Positions 31,928-41,753 of a stretch of 64,000 bases of DNA are shown here, in pieces. Below the pieces are notes generated by a model that was not told the DNA's origin, ran no database searches, and saw only the letters and a list, made by a program, of their open reading frames with translations. Source of the DNA: Ixodes scapularis (Eukaryota > Arthropoda > Arachnida > Ixodida > Ixodidae); contig NW_024609836.1 of the NCBI RefSeq assembly GCF_016920785.2, positions 6,752,406-6,816,405 of the forward strand. The letters run 5' to 3'. The translations under genes were made by a program, and so were the position numbers. Position 1 is the stretch's first letter, and each line of letters opens with the position of its first letter.

Positions 31928-32957
31928 TAGCAAGTGTTGATAGAGCTATTGAAGGTGCCCTTAACAGATCAGAAGTGTCAAAGGTGTTCCGATACGTTGA
32001 CGATTTTTTGCTAGTGTATCCCAAGTCTGTTGAAGGTGATTAGTTGATAAGGTTATGAGCGTATTTTCCAGGTGCGGCTTTGGTCTTAAATTCACTGTTG
32101 AAAAACCTTCGGACGGAAAGTTACAGTTCCTGGACCTTTCGTTATCTTTTCATACAAACGATATCTGCTGGAGTTTCTCTCCTAGGTCAAAAAAGGGCAT
32201 CCTTCACTACACATCCGCACATTCCAAAGTTGTTAAAAGGGGGATTGCGGTTACCATACTTGGGGCTGCACTTACGAAGTCCTGCTTTCACACTGTTCGT
32301 GAAAGTTTTAATGCTCAGGTTGAGAGACTCCAAAAGTCGGGCTTTCCATCACAGGTCTTAAACGAGGTGGTGGCGGTCTTAGTACGTAAGACTAAAGGGA
32401 TTCAGCGAAAGAAACCTCGAGATCCACAGAAATGAAAGGTTGTTGTACCATACATTCACAAAACCTCTCATAATTTAAAAAGAGCAGCCCAAAGGTACGA
32501 TGTGCCTGTGGTGTTTTCGGCTCCTAAAAGAATGGCGCAAATCTGTTCAAAGGTTCGCTCGATAGCGGACAACCTCAACAAAGACAAGTGCCAGAAACTC
32601 CACAGCCACCCTTATGTGCCGTGTTCAATTGGCATGGTGTACAAAATCCCACTAACGTGTGGTAGAAGCTATGTGGGCCAAACTGGACGGTGCCTTAACG
32701 ATCGCCTTCTCGAGCATGATCGTTCGCTAAAATCTACGGTGGGTGGTCCCGTTCACTGCAATTCCTGCTCGTGTGCTCCGATTCTAAAAGGCACAACAAT
32801 AATTGGACACTATCGAGACAAGACGACTCGCGAAATCTTGGAAGCACATTGCATCAACAGCCTGGGGGACTGCTGCGTCAGCCACCCATCAGTGACACTA
32901 CTACAACCCGAAAACTTGTTTTTAGATCGGACTATGGGGCAAAGACATTGCAGTTAG
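31850..32957 (+). pseudogene. Penelope right copy: RT C-terminus, linker and GIY-YIG endonuclease
   Basis: The mirror of the left copy, here uninterrupted. 'RAIEGALNRSEVSKVFRYVD' with YVDD at about 31990, a frameshift near 32040, then 'GKLQFLDLSLSFHTNDICW', 'KGILHYTSAHSKVVKRGI', 'FPSQVLNEVVAVLVRKTKG', an in-frame TGA at about 32434, 'DVPVVFSAPKRM' and the GIY-YIG domain 'MVYKIPLTCGRSYVGQTGR' with 'LEAHCINSLGDCC'. It provides the unbroken reference for the TTAA target site (GTCTTAAACGAGG). The protein would be a Penelope-type RT with a C-terminal nuclease; a frameshift and a stop inactivate it. Confidence 0.85.
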
Positions 32958-33173
32958 ATGGTGTTGTGTCGCGTGTCACAAGCACTGCGTACCCTGCGTG
33001 TCTTTCAGAACGTTTTCTTCTTCTTTCTTTTGTGTATAAATTCAGTTGCGAGTCAGCGCTTGTGTGTCCTGCATGTTCCTTTTCTCTGTCCTTGTCTTTC
33101 TGTGCGCTGTTCTGTTCATCATGTCATGATACCAACTCGCCCAACTTACAACACATCTGCATGCTCTCAACAA

Positions 33174-34784
33174 TTGTTTTGCTAACTTAGTGGATAATCG
33201 CCACGACACCGATATCTATAGATACATTTCAAATAAAAATGAAAACACAGTCTACCTGAATCCGGTTACCAAGGCCGAAGTAATATCCGTATTTCTTAAA
33301 GCAAAAAACAGCAGCAGCTGTGATAATGAAGGAATTCAAATTAGGCCCGTTAAGCATGTTATTGAAGTAATTAGCCCTTGCCTAGTTCATATCTTTAACC
33401 TTTGTTTGAAACTGCGATTTTCCCCCCGAGGATGCAGATTGCTAAAGTGACAGTTTTATATAAAAAAAGGCCACAAAAACGAGCTCGGAAATTATAGACC
33501 GATTTCTGTACTTTCCGTGTTTTCAAAGGGCCTTGAAAGCATTCTGCACGATCGTCTTGTAAGCTTTTCAGAAAAATATAACATTTTAACAGCATCACAT
33601 TATGGGTTCCGAAATAATCGTTCTACGGAGTTAGCTTTTTTCGACCAAGAAGAATTTATACTGGACAACTTTGAAAAGAAAAATATTGTCCTCGGTGTGT
33701 ATGTAGATTTTACAAAAGCATTCGATTACCTAAACCATAAACTACTCTTTCAAAAGCTCGAGACATATGGTATCACAGGACAGGCTTTAACATTGCTAAA
33801 AAGCTATTTGTGCCACCGGAAGCAGTACGTCCAGGTTAACGGTTATTTGTCAGATGTAAAGAATTTAACTTCAGGTGTGCCTCAAAGAAGCATTTTAGGA
33901 CCGTTCTTGTTTAATATATATATCAATGATTTAGTCAATATAAACAAACAGGCAAAATTTTGTATCTATGCTGACGACACCAGTGTCTTTGTATCTGCTC
34001 GGACTGGGGATGAAATAGCTTATATTGCGAATAACGTACTAGCAGAGCTAGAATCATGGGCAAACGCAAACTTGCTAAAAATCAACACAGCTAAGACAAA
34101 GGCTATTTGCTTTAAACCTAAAAACAAATTTCTTGGAATTCCGACCAATATCATAATGTACTCTTTACCAATTGAGGTTGTTAGATCATTTAAAACACTA
34201 GGGGTGTATTTTTCCGAACATATGTCTTGGGACGCTCACGTTGACCACATCACATCAAAACTAAGTCACGTGTTAGGTTTAATGTATCGGCATTCTTGTA
34301 TTCTTCCATTCAGTGTTAAACTACTTCAGTACCAGTCATTATTTTGTTCCCGTTTAAACTATTGTCATTTGATTTGGGGGACGACCACAGGACTAAACCT
34401 TCAAAAAATACATCTCTTCCAAAAAAAACTCTAAAAATAATTTGCAATGTCGGCTATGACTTTCACACAGAACCCCTTTTTCGCAATCTGAATGTCATGA
34501 AAATCTTCACACTCTGCAACTTTAAGGTATGCATGAAATATAAAATAGAATGCAGTAAAAAAAGAGACCGTTTCATTTCTCTAGCGTCACTGAAGGAAAA
34601 AAGCTCAAATTATCCAACTCGTAGTTCTGAACCGTGGTTCATTGAAAACTCCCGCTCTAACTATGGCCTTCAGAGAATCAAAACAACTCTCCCGAAGTTG
34701 CTAAATATGCTAACCCTAAAGCACATAGACATAACTACTCTTTCACCCAAAGAATTGCGGTCTTATTTTTTGTGTTGCGAGTGA
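33174..34784 (+). pseudogene. LINE2 ORF2: reverse transcriptase
   Basis: Resumes from 12664 with 'CFANLVDNRHDTDIYRYIS', 'AEVISVFLKAKNSSSCDNEG', then frameshifts near 33448-33480, 'NYRPISVLSVFSKGLES', 'GFRNNRSTELAFFDQEE', 'LGVYVDFTKAFDYLNH' (A), 'GVPQRSILGPFLFNIYINDL' (B, with QG changed to QR), 'CIYADDTSVFVS' (C), 'TLGVYFSEHMSWDAHVD'. A frameshift near 34430 leads to the terminal 'SNYPTRSSEPWFIENSRSNY' and stop at 34784. Close in layout to LINE4 ORF2. The QG-to-QR change in motif B suggests loss of activity in addition to the indels. Confidence 0.88.
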
Positions 34785-35062
34785 TATGGTTACACTTGAG
34801 TTGCATTTGTATTGTACTTGCTTTGTTGCTTGTTTTTTGGTTTTTAAATCCACTGTTCTCTGCATTAGCTAATATTGTATAACTTTTTTATATTTTTTTT
34901 TTCTTCCTTTTAAATGTATACCCTGTGTGTTAACTCGCATTGCCGCTGCTGCTGAAACTTTTGTGGTGCTGGGAACTCGTCAAGCTGTCCATGCAGCTTT
35001 TTTTCCCAGCCCCCGACATTGTAAAAAATGGTAAATAAACATTGAATTGAATTGAATTGAAT
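34785..35062 (+). other. LINE2 3' UTR and tail
   Basis: Ends CATTGTAAAAAATGGTAAAT followed by AAACATTGAA and (TTGAA)n to about 35062, the same kind of short-repeat tail as LINE4. Confidence 0.75.
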
Positions 35063-35116
35063 TTCGTAGAGAAGTTGTAAAAAAAGAGGAAATAAAAAAC
35101 GAAGGGAATTCAATAT

Positions 35117-35500
35117 TGTCACGGGTGGTGACCAATAAACAAGAAATAAACAGAAATAAATGAACGTTTAATGTGGCGAACTTGTGCCAAAAATAAAGAA
35201 GGAAACAGAAGAAAGCAGAGCGTCGCGGGCGTCGAAGTCGGCGTGTCAGCAGAGTCGAACGCTGGGGCGAAAACTGACTCGACAAGGTCGCGAGCGGCGT
35301 CTTATCTAGAGTAAGTCACTATCTCGAAGATTCGGCGGAGAAGGTTCGAGCGTAGCGCGCTCGGGGCGAGAATGAACACGCACTTTCTAGAACAACATAA
35401 GCGGGGATAAACGATAGAAGTTATGTCCGGAGCAAGAATAAACGAGAAAGTTCTAGAAGTCCGTGACCCCTGCGCGCGGCAATATGCCACATGTATGACA
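35117..35500 (-). mobile_element. Candidate solo LTR (Ty3/gypsy-like)
   Basis: 384 bp that begins TGTCACGGGTGGTGACC and ends CACATGTATGACA, giving the TG...CA ends with the inverted TGTCA/TGACA expected of an LTR. On the minus strand it ends GGTCACCACCCGTGACA and has a TTTATTTTTGGC poly(A)-like stretch. Flanking duplication is not clear (AATAT versus TAAAA), and no internal retroelement sequence adjoins. It could be another repeat with short TIRs. Confidence 0.4.
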
Positions 35501-36112
35501 TAAAAAATAACAAATGTGTAGTTTTAACGACTTTTATGTAAAATGACTGGGGAATAATCAATTAACGAATTTAATGATTGATGAGTCTATTAAGGGGTGG
35601 CTATCAGGCGGACTGATCTGCTAATGAACCTCCATCTCCAACCAAGATTTAACGTTTTATGAAAGCCATGGATTGTGCGACATAACAAGAATATGTAGGA
35701 CCAAAGGTTCTACAAACCACAGCACTAAGCTTATGGAAGCATCCAACTTAATATTTAACGCTTTGCTGAATTTCCACGCGTGTGAAAACATACAACACAA
35801 CCTTTAGTAAGAAGAAACAACAAAAACATCAAACATTTAATAAGAAGGATCCTACTCGTGGGGACCCCACAGACCGCAATAAGCGTAACGAAGGATTGCG
35901 GGTTGCGCGATTGGGCGTGTAAGCCGCGGCCTCCACAATTTCCTTTTTGTGTACGTGCGGGTTGTTGGTTTTGCGTTTTCTTCAGTTCCAATATAGTTTT
36001 ATATAACTGTCGCCGCGGAGTAGCCGGCCAGTGCGGGATTCCCCCCCCCCCCCCCCCCCCACACACACACACATATTATATATATATATATATATATATA
36101 AACGAACATATG
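35501..36112. other. Spacer with C20, (AC)n and (TA)n
   Basis: No gene. C20 at 36041-36060 is followed by (AC)n and (TA)n to 36100. Confidence 0.6.
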
Positions 36113-36262
36113 CAGATGAATGAACCGTGCTTAGTCCCAATGAATCAAGGAAACAGTTTTCCGGAACCCGCCGAAAGCAAAAAAACGGCGGAGCCAGGAT
36201 TTGAACTCTGGGCCTCCCAATGTCCGGTCGGGTGTGCTAACCTCCACACCACCCCACTTTTT
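36113..36262 (-). repeat. tRNA-derived SINE, copy 1
   Basis: Reading minus: GGTGTGGAGGTTAGCACACC (A box region), GAGTTCAAATCCTGG (B box), then the body GCTTTCGGCGGGTTCCGG and CATTCATCTGCATATG. Three copies lie within 620 bp (also 36487-36622 and 36657-36724). Confidence 0.7.
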
Positions 36263-36486
36263 TTCTTCTTTTTTTTTTAACTTGGTGTCACGTGGTACGT
36301 GCTCGTTTGTGCTCCAGGAATCCTCCCACTGTTTGTCTCGTCCCGTGTACGTGTAGTATTCTTTTTTATGAGCTTTAAAGACACGGTATCATGATCATCT
36401 GCGAGAATCAAGAGCCGCGTTATTGAATATACAACACGGGCACTTAACATCATCGTACGTGGTCTCCGAGGAGGATATAAACTAAC
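36263..36486. other. Spacer between SINE copies
   Basis: No gene; T-rich start (36258-36280) is the poly(A)-like strand of the neighbouring SINE or a simple repeat. Confidence 0.5.
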
Positions 36487-36622
36487 ATACGCAGATGAAT
36501 GAACCGTTCTTATTCCAATGAATCAAAGAATCAAAGTTTTCCAGGACCCGCCGAAAGCCAAAAAAACGGCGGAGCCAGGATTTGAACTCTGGGCCTTCCA
36601 ATGTCCGACCGGGTGTGCTTGT
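36487..36622 (-). repeat. tRNA-derived SINE, copy 2
   Basis: About 85% similar to copy 1 over ATGAATGAACCGT, CCGCCGAAAGC and GAGCCAGGATTTGAACTC. It is truncated at its tRNA head near GACCGGGTGTGC. Confidence 0.7.
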
Positions 36623-36656
36623 TTTTTGTTTGTTTGTTTGTTTGGCCCTTAAAAGG

Positions 36657-36724
36657 GCCTTAAAAGGGGAGGCCAAGAGTTCAAATCTTGGCTCCACCGT
36701 TTTTTGGCTTTCGGCGGGTTCCGG
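36657..36724 (+). repeat. tRNA-derived SINE, partial inverted copy 3
   Basis: AGAGTTCAAATCTTGGCTCC (B box) and GCTTTCGGCGGGTTCCGG on the plus strand, inverted to copies 1 and 2. It ends at the (TA)n tract. Confidence 0.7.
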
Positions 36725-36725
36725 A

Positions 36726-36732
36726 ATATATA

Positions 36733-36810
<78 letters not shown>
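36726..36810. repeat. (TA)n microsatellite
   Basis: About 85 bp of TA with one GTG interruption near 36738. Confidence 0.95.
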
Positions 36811-36812
<2 letters not shown>

Positions 36813-36854
36813 TGAGGCAGAGTAGCTTGAGAACAATGGACCGGGAAAATGTAA

Positions 36855-37054
36855 TAAGTCAGAGATCCGTACTTGCGGAGTTGCTATGCTAGGAGTTTAT
36901 TGCATGTATTTCGACAGTTTCGCCGAGAGGCTCGGCTTCGTCAGGAGATGGCATACATCATCTCCTGACGAAGCCGAGCCTCTCGGCGAAACTGTCGAAA
37001 TACATGCAATAAACTCCTAGCATAGCAACTCCGCAAGTACGGATCTCTGACTTA
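36855..37054. repeat. 96-bp perfect hairpin
   Basis: Arms 36855-36950 and 36959-37054 are exact reverse complements with an 8-bp centre (36951-36958). The arms include TAAGTCAGAGATCCGTACTT and CTGACGAAGCCGAGCCTCTC. TA repeats lie on both sides (36726-36810 and 37052-37066). Confidence 0.9.
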
Positions 37055-37066
37055 TATATATATATA

Positions 37067-37746
37067 CAGGGTGTTTTTTTTTTAAGCTTAACAGATTTGT
37101 TTAAAAAAAGCCGTGAAAGCTACGCTTATGCCGCTTGTGGATGTGAGTTATACGGCCAGGGGGACATATTATAGGGGGCTAATTGTAACGCTCAGTCGGC
37201 TAATTAACTAAAATTCGTCAATTAACTTTTTAATTAATGAGAATAGACATATAGTTCCAATTATAAACTTGCTCAACGTCATCGAAAACCACTAAATCAG
37301 TCATTTTCAGAAAGACATTGAGCGCGTGAGAAGCGTAGTAGTTCACTAAAGTTACCACTCGTGGAGCAGGAACAAAGCTAGCGGTTGCGGTAAGGCGCCC
37401 GCGCGATTTTTCCGTCTCTTATCTAGCCCCGGCCTTGTACCTGCTGCACGAGTGGTAGCTTTAGTACAATACTACGCTTCTCACGCGCCGGAAGTCTTTC
37501 TAAAATTGACTGATTTAGTGGTTTTCGATGACGCAGAGCAAGTTTCTAATTGGAACCACATGTCTATTTTCAATAATTCAAAAGTTAATTCACGAATTTT
37601 AATTAAGTAGACCACTGATCGTTACGATTAGCCCACTATAATATGTCCCCCTGGCCGTATAACTCACCTATACAAGCGGCATAAGTGTAGCTTTCACGGC
37701 TTTTTTTAAACAAATCTGTTAAGCTTAAAAAAAAAAAAAAAACCTG
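37067..37746. mobile_element. Palindromic MITE, Tc1/mariner-like
   Basis: Begins CAGGGTGTTTTTTTTTTAAG next to TATATA and ends in A17 and CCTG next to TGTATATA. The two halves are inverted copies almost to the centre (AAGCCGTGAAAGCTAC, GGCCAGGGGGACATATTATA, AAAACCACTAAATCAGTC each have a mirror). TA flanks suggest a Tc1/mariner-type target; no transposase. Confidence 0.75.
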
Positions 37747-38899
37747 TGTATATATACTATAATCGGCCGCATATCTCATTTGTTAAATAAATTGTGATGT
37801 AGGCTGCGCTGCGAAGCGTTACTCAGGAAAGAAAATATATTTCTTTATTTCTACTCTTTCATCGCTTCGCGAGTGCCCTATGCGCGGAGTCACCAGGGCG
37901 GGGTGGTCGTCGCCACGGAGCGGCCCCCGTGTCCCCCGTCTTAATTGTTTCTCGACGACCCCCGCTCTGGGTGCGTACCATGCGCTGTGCCTCGCTCGAG
38001 CACAGCGGGGCCCCTCAATGTTTTGTAGCATTTTTTTTTTTTATTTCGAGAAGAAGCGTCGGTACTGTTCTTGCACCCCGACGAGGGGTTTTCCTGGACG
38101 CGGTGTCCGGCTGACGGTCGACAGTTAGGGCGAAGGTTTTTGGGAGTTAACGGGGGGCCGTGCACGTGTCCTTTCTTAATTGGATTTCGTACCGTATATG
38201 TTTGTTTTGTACCGCGTGGCTCCCATTGGTCTAAAAAGAGCGATATCTGATTGGCTCCTCGGATGGTTGGAAAGGTCTTAGCAAAGTGGATATTGGCGCC
38301 TAAAGGCGCGGGATTTGCGGTTCAAGGTTCGAGTACTGAAGTTGTCATCGGCAGTTTGAGAACCGCGCGAGATAGGGGCGCGAGTGTGCGACCTGCTGCG
38401 CCAGGACGAGAGCCAAGTGCAATATGCGAGTGTATCAACCATTTTTCATCGTTCCCTTCCTTGACTTTCTTTTATGACCGAACTTCGGAAACCTTAGAAT
38501 TCGACACCAGCGAACGAATCACGTGAGATTTTTTTTGGTTAGATAAGGTTAAGATGGGGAGTAATTTATGGTTTAGCAGCTTTCCAGTGTTTATCCTCTA
38601 TCCATCAAGGTGTTCCGCGTTTCTACTTATGCATCATTGTTTTATCAGCCCGAATGTCTTGAGGCTTCGTGCATTGAAGTCGTGCTTTATAAAATATTTA
38701 GTTTTATGGTTCTTGGTTTCTGCTAACTCTGGTACCTTCTGTTCACGTGACTTGTAAACAAAAAAAAAGTAAAATGCAGATTGCAGGCACCACGGAAAGG
38801 ATTGGATCCCGCCAACTGGGGATCCGTAGGCAAACGTTCTGTTCTGGAGCCACCGAGGCAGCTACTCTTCAATGTAACATAAATGCACACCGGGACAGC
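37747..38899. other. Unassigned region
   Basis: No gene recognised. Short GC-rich frames near 37880-38130 lack motifs. TCTGATTGGCTCCTCGG near 38248 carries an inverted CCAAT box, also without context. Confidence 0.4.
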
Positions 38900-39304
38900 T
38901 TACATGGCAGTTCCTGTGTCATTTTGATTCATGAAGGCCATCAACGCAGTCGCAAGCTCCTGCTGCACCTTGATGGCGGTTTCCTGCAGGACGATTACCC
39001 GCTCGCGTAGGGCGAACTCTCTCCCTCTCGAAGCCTCAAAACTCTGCCTGAGCAGCCTCTGTTCATCGATCACCGTTTTGATGTATGCGGTGCTCGGAGC
39101 TTGCGGCTTCTTCCTTTTTTGTGGCCTCGGCGGCACGTTCCTTGTGCCATTGACACTGCTGGGCCCCGGCCTGCTGACACTTGTAGTGGCGGGGGTGCTG
39201 GTGACTTGGCTTTCCTCGCCGCGCAGCTCCTCTCTTGGTTCCTCGACGGGCTCCTCGAAGCAGTCCGTGTCAACCATGCTTCTCTCCTGCATGTCTGAGA
39301 GCAA

Positions 39305-40140
39305 CTGAGAGGAGTACCACGCAAGTGGTTTTTCCTGTCAAGCTACAAGAGACTGCACCAAGCTGTTAGGTGCCACCCAAAGCCATTATTCAAGGGGTAC
39401 TCAAGAGTAACGGAACTCCAACCCTGTGTATGAATGCTTTGTAGTTGAGAATCACGATGCTAGGTATTGCTACCATAGTTTTATACATTAGTGTGCAAAA
39501 GTGCTATAGCTCCATACTCCGTTTAAGAGACAGCATTCAACGCTCTCAAAGATACTGGCACAAGCACGGGACTTCTATTAGCGATTCATTTGGACATGCT
39601 TTCGTGCAAATTAAATATTCGATATAGCCAAGGTTTCGTGCCAGTACCTTTGACAGCATTGTACACTGTGCATGAAAAGGAGTGTAGAGTAAAATATTGA
39701 GCAGGCGCCCACAAAACAGTTGAAGATATTCGCAAAAACATCAGGAAGGACAGTTGTTACGTTCGAGAGCAGAAGGACAGGAAGGGCGCAAGGTAGGGTA
39801 GGCGCTTTATCTATAGTACGCACCTTTTCTACAGTATAGCCATAGTTTGGCAGAACCCTGAATTTTTAAAGCAGCCACATTGCTCCACTTGAGCTGATGC
39901 TCTCGTATCAAGCTTTACCGCATTGCACTGTCACACGCGTGCAAAGTTTTGTCGCTTTGCAACGGCTTGTCGAAAAAACAGCCAAAGCAGAGGAGCACTG
40001 CGATTAGCTCGGTGGACTCTGCTCGTTGGGCAATTTTCAAAAACAATTTCATGCATTTGACACTGGCTGCCACTTTTACATTGAAATGATTTGTTATTCA
40101 AAAATGCAGAAACTTTTCTGAGAGAAACCACCCAACCTAC
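39305..40140 (-). other. Second intron of the Myb-like gene
   Basis: 836 bp with GT at 40140-40139 and AG at 39306-39305 (minus strand). Two similar stretches, CAAAGATACTGGCACAAGCA (39547) and the reverse complement of 39620-39655, form an imperfect inverted repeat suggesting a small MITE. Confidence 0.55.
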
Positions 40141-41109
40141 CTCCACTACTGCCGGTGTGGCATGGTTGGAAGCCAAGCTCTCATCTACGAGGGCCGTGTC
40201 ATTCAGGGGGAGGGACCCCAATAGTCGGTTCAGGTCCCAGAAGAAGGGCCACTTTAAATACTGCGCCGGGCCCCGTGGTGGTCCCCTCCCTCAGATGTTT
40301 TCTGAAAAATGAAATTGCAGTGAGTGGCAACTTTATGGCAAAGCTATTGATGTATGTGCAAAAACGCCCTGTATAACAAACAATTGTCCGGAGCATTCTC
40401 AAAATAAAGGGGTAAACACATTATGCTGTTGGCTATATTGTGCTTACATACATAACCAGAAGCAGTGGCAATTTAGCATTTGAATGATATGAGATAGTCC
40501 CACATCAGATTAAGGGACCTATAAACTGACATTTAATCAGATATAGTAGTCCTCCATCCTGCCACTTGCTTTAAGTATGTTAATTCGTGCCAAGGTGAAA
40601 AAAAAAGATTTCTTGGATTGGAATTAAATTAATTTTATTTAAGTGACTGAAGCTCGCAAATAGTTATTCTGTATCACTAGATATATATTTTAAACATGGT
40701 AGATTCATTGGTCACTCTGTCCGATCACTCAAAACAGTACAGAAAATTACCCTAACCTTCAATTACTCATGGATTAACAACTTTTAATTTATGTAAACTG
40801 CACCGTAGAAGAAACAAAAGTTGATCTTTGTCTAGCTAGTGAAAAAGCCTTCTTATTTTTCTTTCGCGTTGTCATGCTTGCAATAAGACATTACTATTTT
40901 AGTTTTAGTTTCCTTTCTTCCGCATTCTGAAATTTTCTTGCCATAGGTCGTTCGTTCCGTAACTGACTAACGAAGTGGAAAGTAGAACTCAAGCCCAGCG
41001 CTCCGATTTTTTCACAAGAGCACCGTGGTCATGTTCAGCCTGCTCTAAGTCGTTCTTGCTTCATGTTTTGATTTAAATACAATTGCATATAAACAGTAGA
41101 GAGTAAATA

Positions 41110-41450
41110 AAAGAATTTTTGGGAGATATTTCTTCGCGGAAAAGGGTTGGTTTAAATCATCAGAGTAAGATCGGTCTAATCCCGGTTGAAAATTTCGGAA
41201 GTCGGAATTTTCTTATTGGTACCAATTGGGTTTTTGGACAACCAATTGGTCACTGCCTATGGGAACCATTTGCAACAGATTCAACTTCCAACTGGAAAAA
41301 TAATTCCAATTTGTGAGGCCCATTGGCCAGTGTGCTTCCAGTTAAAATCAATTGGAATTCCGATTAGATTTAATGGGAATTTTCAACTGGCATATTTACA
41401 TCACGATTGAAATCATGATTTAACCCGCGGTTTAAGTCATCTGAGTTTTT
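41110..41450. repeat. CCAATTGG-rich MITE-like repeat in the first Myb intron
   Basis: Ends GGTTTAAATCATCAGAG and, reversed, GGTTAAATCATGATTTC form an imperfect TIR. The interior repeats ACCAATTGG and GGAATTCC motifs. Confidence 0.45.
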
Positions 41451-41753
41451 ATTTTCCGCCCTGACTCATACTACTCTCAGGGTGCATGCAACTTTACAAT
41501 AATCTTAGCGGTAGGTGTTGGTCAGATTTTCTATCTTGTGGTGGACCTGGTCCTTGGTCCTGACGATACCGTAAGGGAGCAGCTCCTCGGCAATCTTCCC
41601 GTAAACGCCTCCGTTACGCTTGGCGCGTCCGAGGTCTTCCATCCTGCCCTCCCAGAGCCGGATCAACGTCCAGGTCTCCTGGGAAGTCCACACGAAGCGC
41701 GGTTCCCTCTTCTTTGCGGCCGAAGGTCCCGCTCCGTTCGTCATGGTGTACAC

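Larger units (their letters stand above)
12665..33161. mobile_element. Penelope-like element: head-to-head 5'-truncated dimer, expanded by later inserts
   Basis: Two copies point outward from a palindrome near 31847. The left (minus) copy has its RT part at 31301-31846 and, beyond the TTAA insertions, its GIY-YIG part at 12665-13428. The right (plus) copy runs 31850-33161. Both 3' ends carry CGCTGTTCTGTTCATC; the left one stops there, the right continues about 40 bp. A 12-bp direct repeat (11 of 12 identical) in LINE2 flanks the whole. Penelope elements often insert as partial inverted or tandem copies and make duplications of about 10-15 bp. Without the TTAA elements the dimer is about 2.6 kb. 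Confidence 0.85.
11830..35062 (+). mobile_element. LINE2: CR1-like LINE hosting the nested insertion set
   Basis: ORF1 (12006-12486), an internal deletion, linker (12497-12664), then after a 20.5-kb insert the rest of ORF2 (33174-34784), a 3' UTR and an (ATTGA)n tail ending near 35062. The linker reads ALxNAFNN on the left and continues CFANLVDNRHDT on the right, so 12664 and 33174 were contiguous. Direct repeats TGCTTTCAACAA (12653-12664) and TGCTCTCAACAA (33162-33173) flank the insert. The LINE had already lost ORF1 C-terminus and endonuclease, or lost them later, by a deletion near 12490. The 5' limit is approximate. Confidence 0.8.
38900..41753 (-). pseudogene. Myb/SANT-like DNA-binding gene, three exons (Harbinger-type partner)
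   Basis: Exon 1 (41753-41509) encodes 'FVWTSQETWTLIRLWEGRM' to 'HHKIENLTNTY', a Myb/SANT-like (trihelix-type) domain with regularly spaced Trp. Exon 2 (40301-40141, AG acceptor TTTTTCAG, GT donor) continues 'KHLREGTTTGPGAV' and 'WPFFWDLNRLLGSLPLNDTA'. Exon 3 (39304-38900, acceptor CTCTCAG) holds 'PQKRKKPQAPSTAYIKTV' and a coiled coil 'ALRERVIVLQETAIKVQQEL'. All joins are in phase (Tyr-Arg-Lys; Val-Glu-Leu). Damage: the exon 1 donor is CTAAGA in place of GTAAGA, and exon 2 has a +1 frameshift near 40255. Such proteins guide Harbinger transposases; a domesticated host gene is the alternative. Confidence 0.75.

Noticed and set aside
36582..36815. 77-aa frame with a Tyr-Ile tail
   Set aside because: It is a translation of SINE sequence and the (TA)n repeat.
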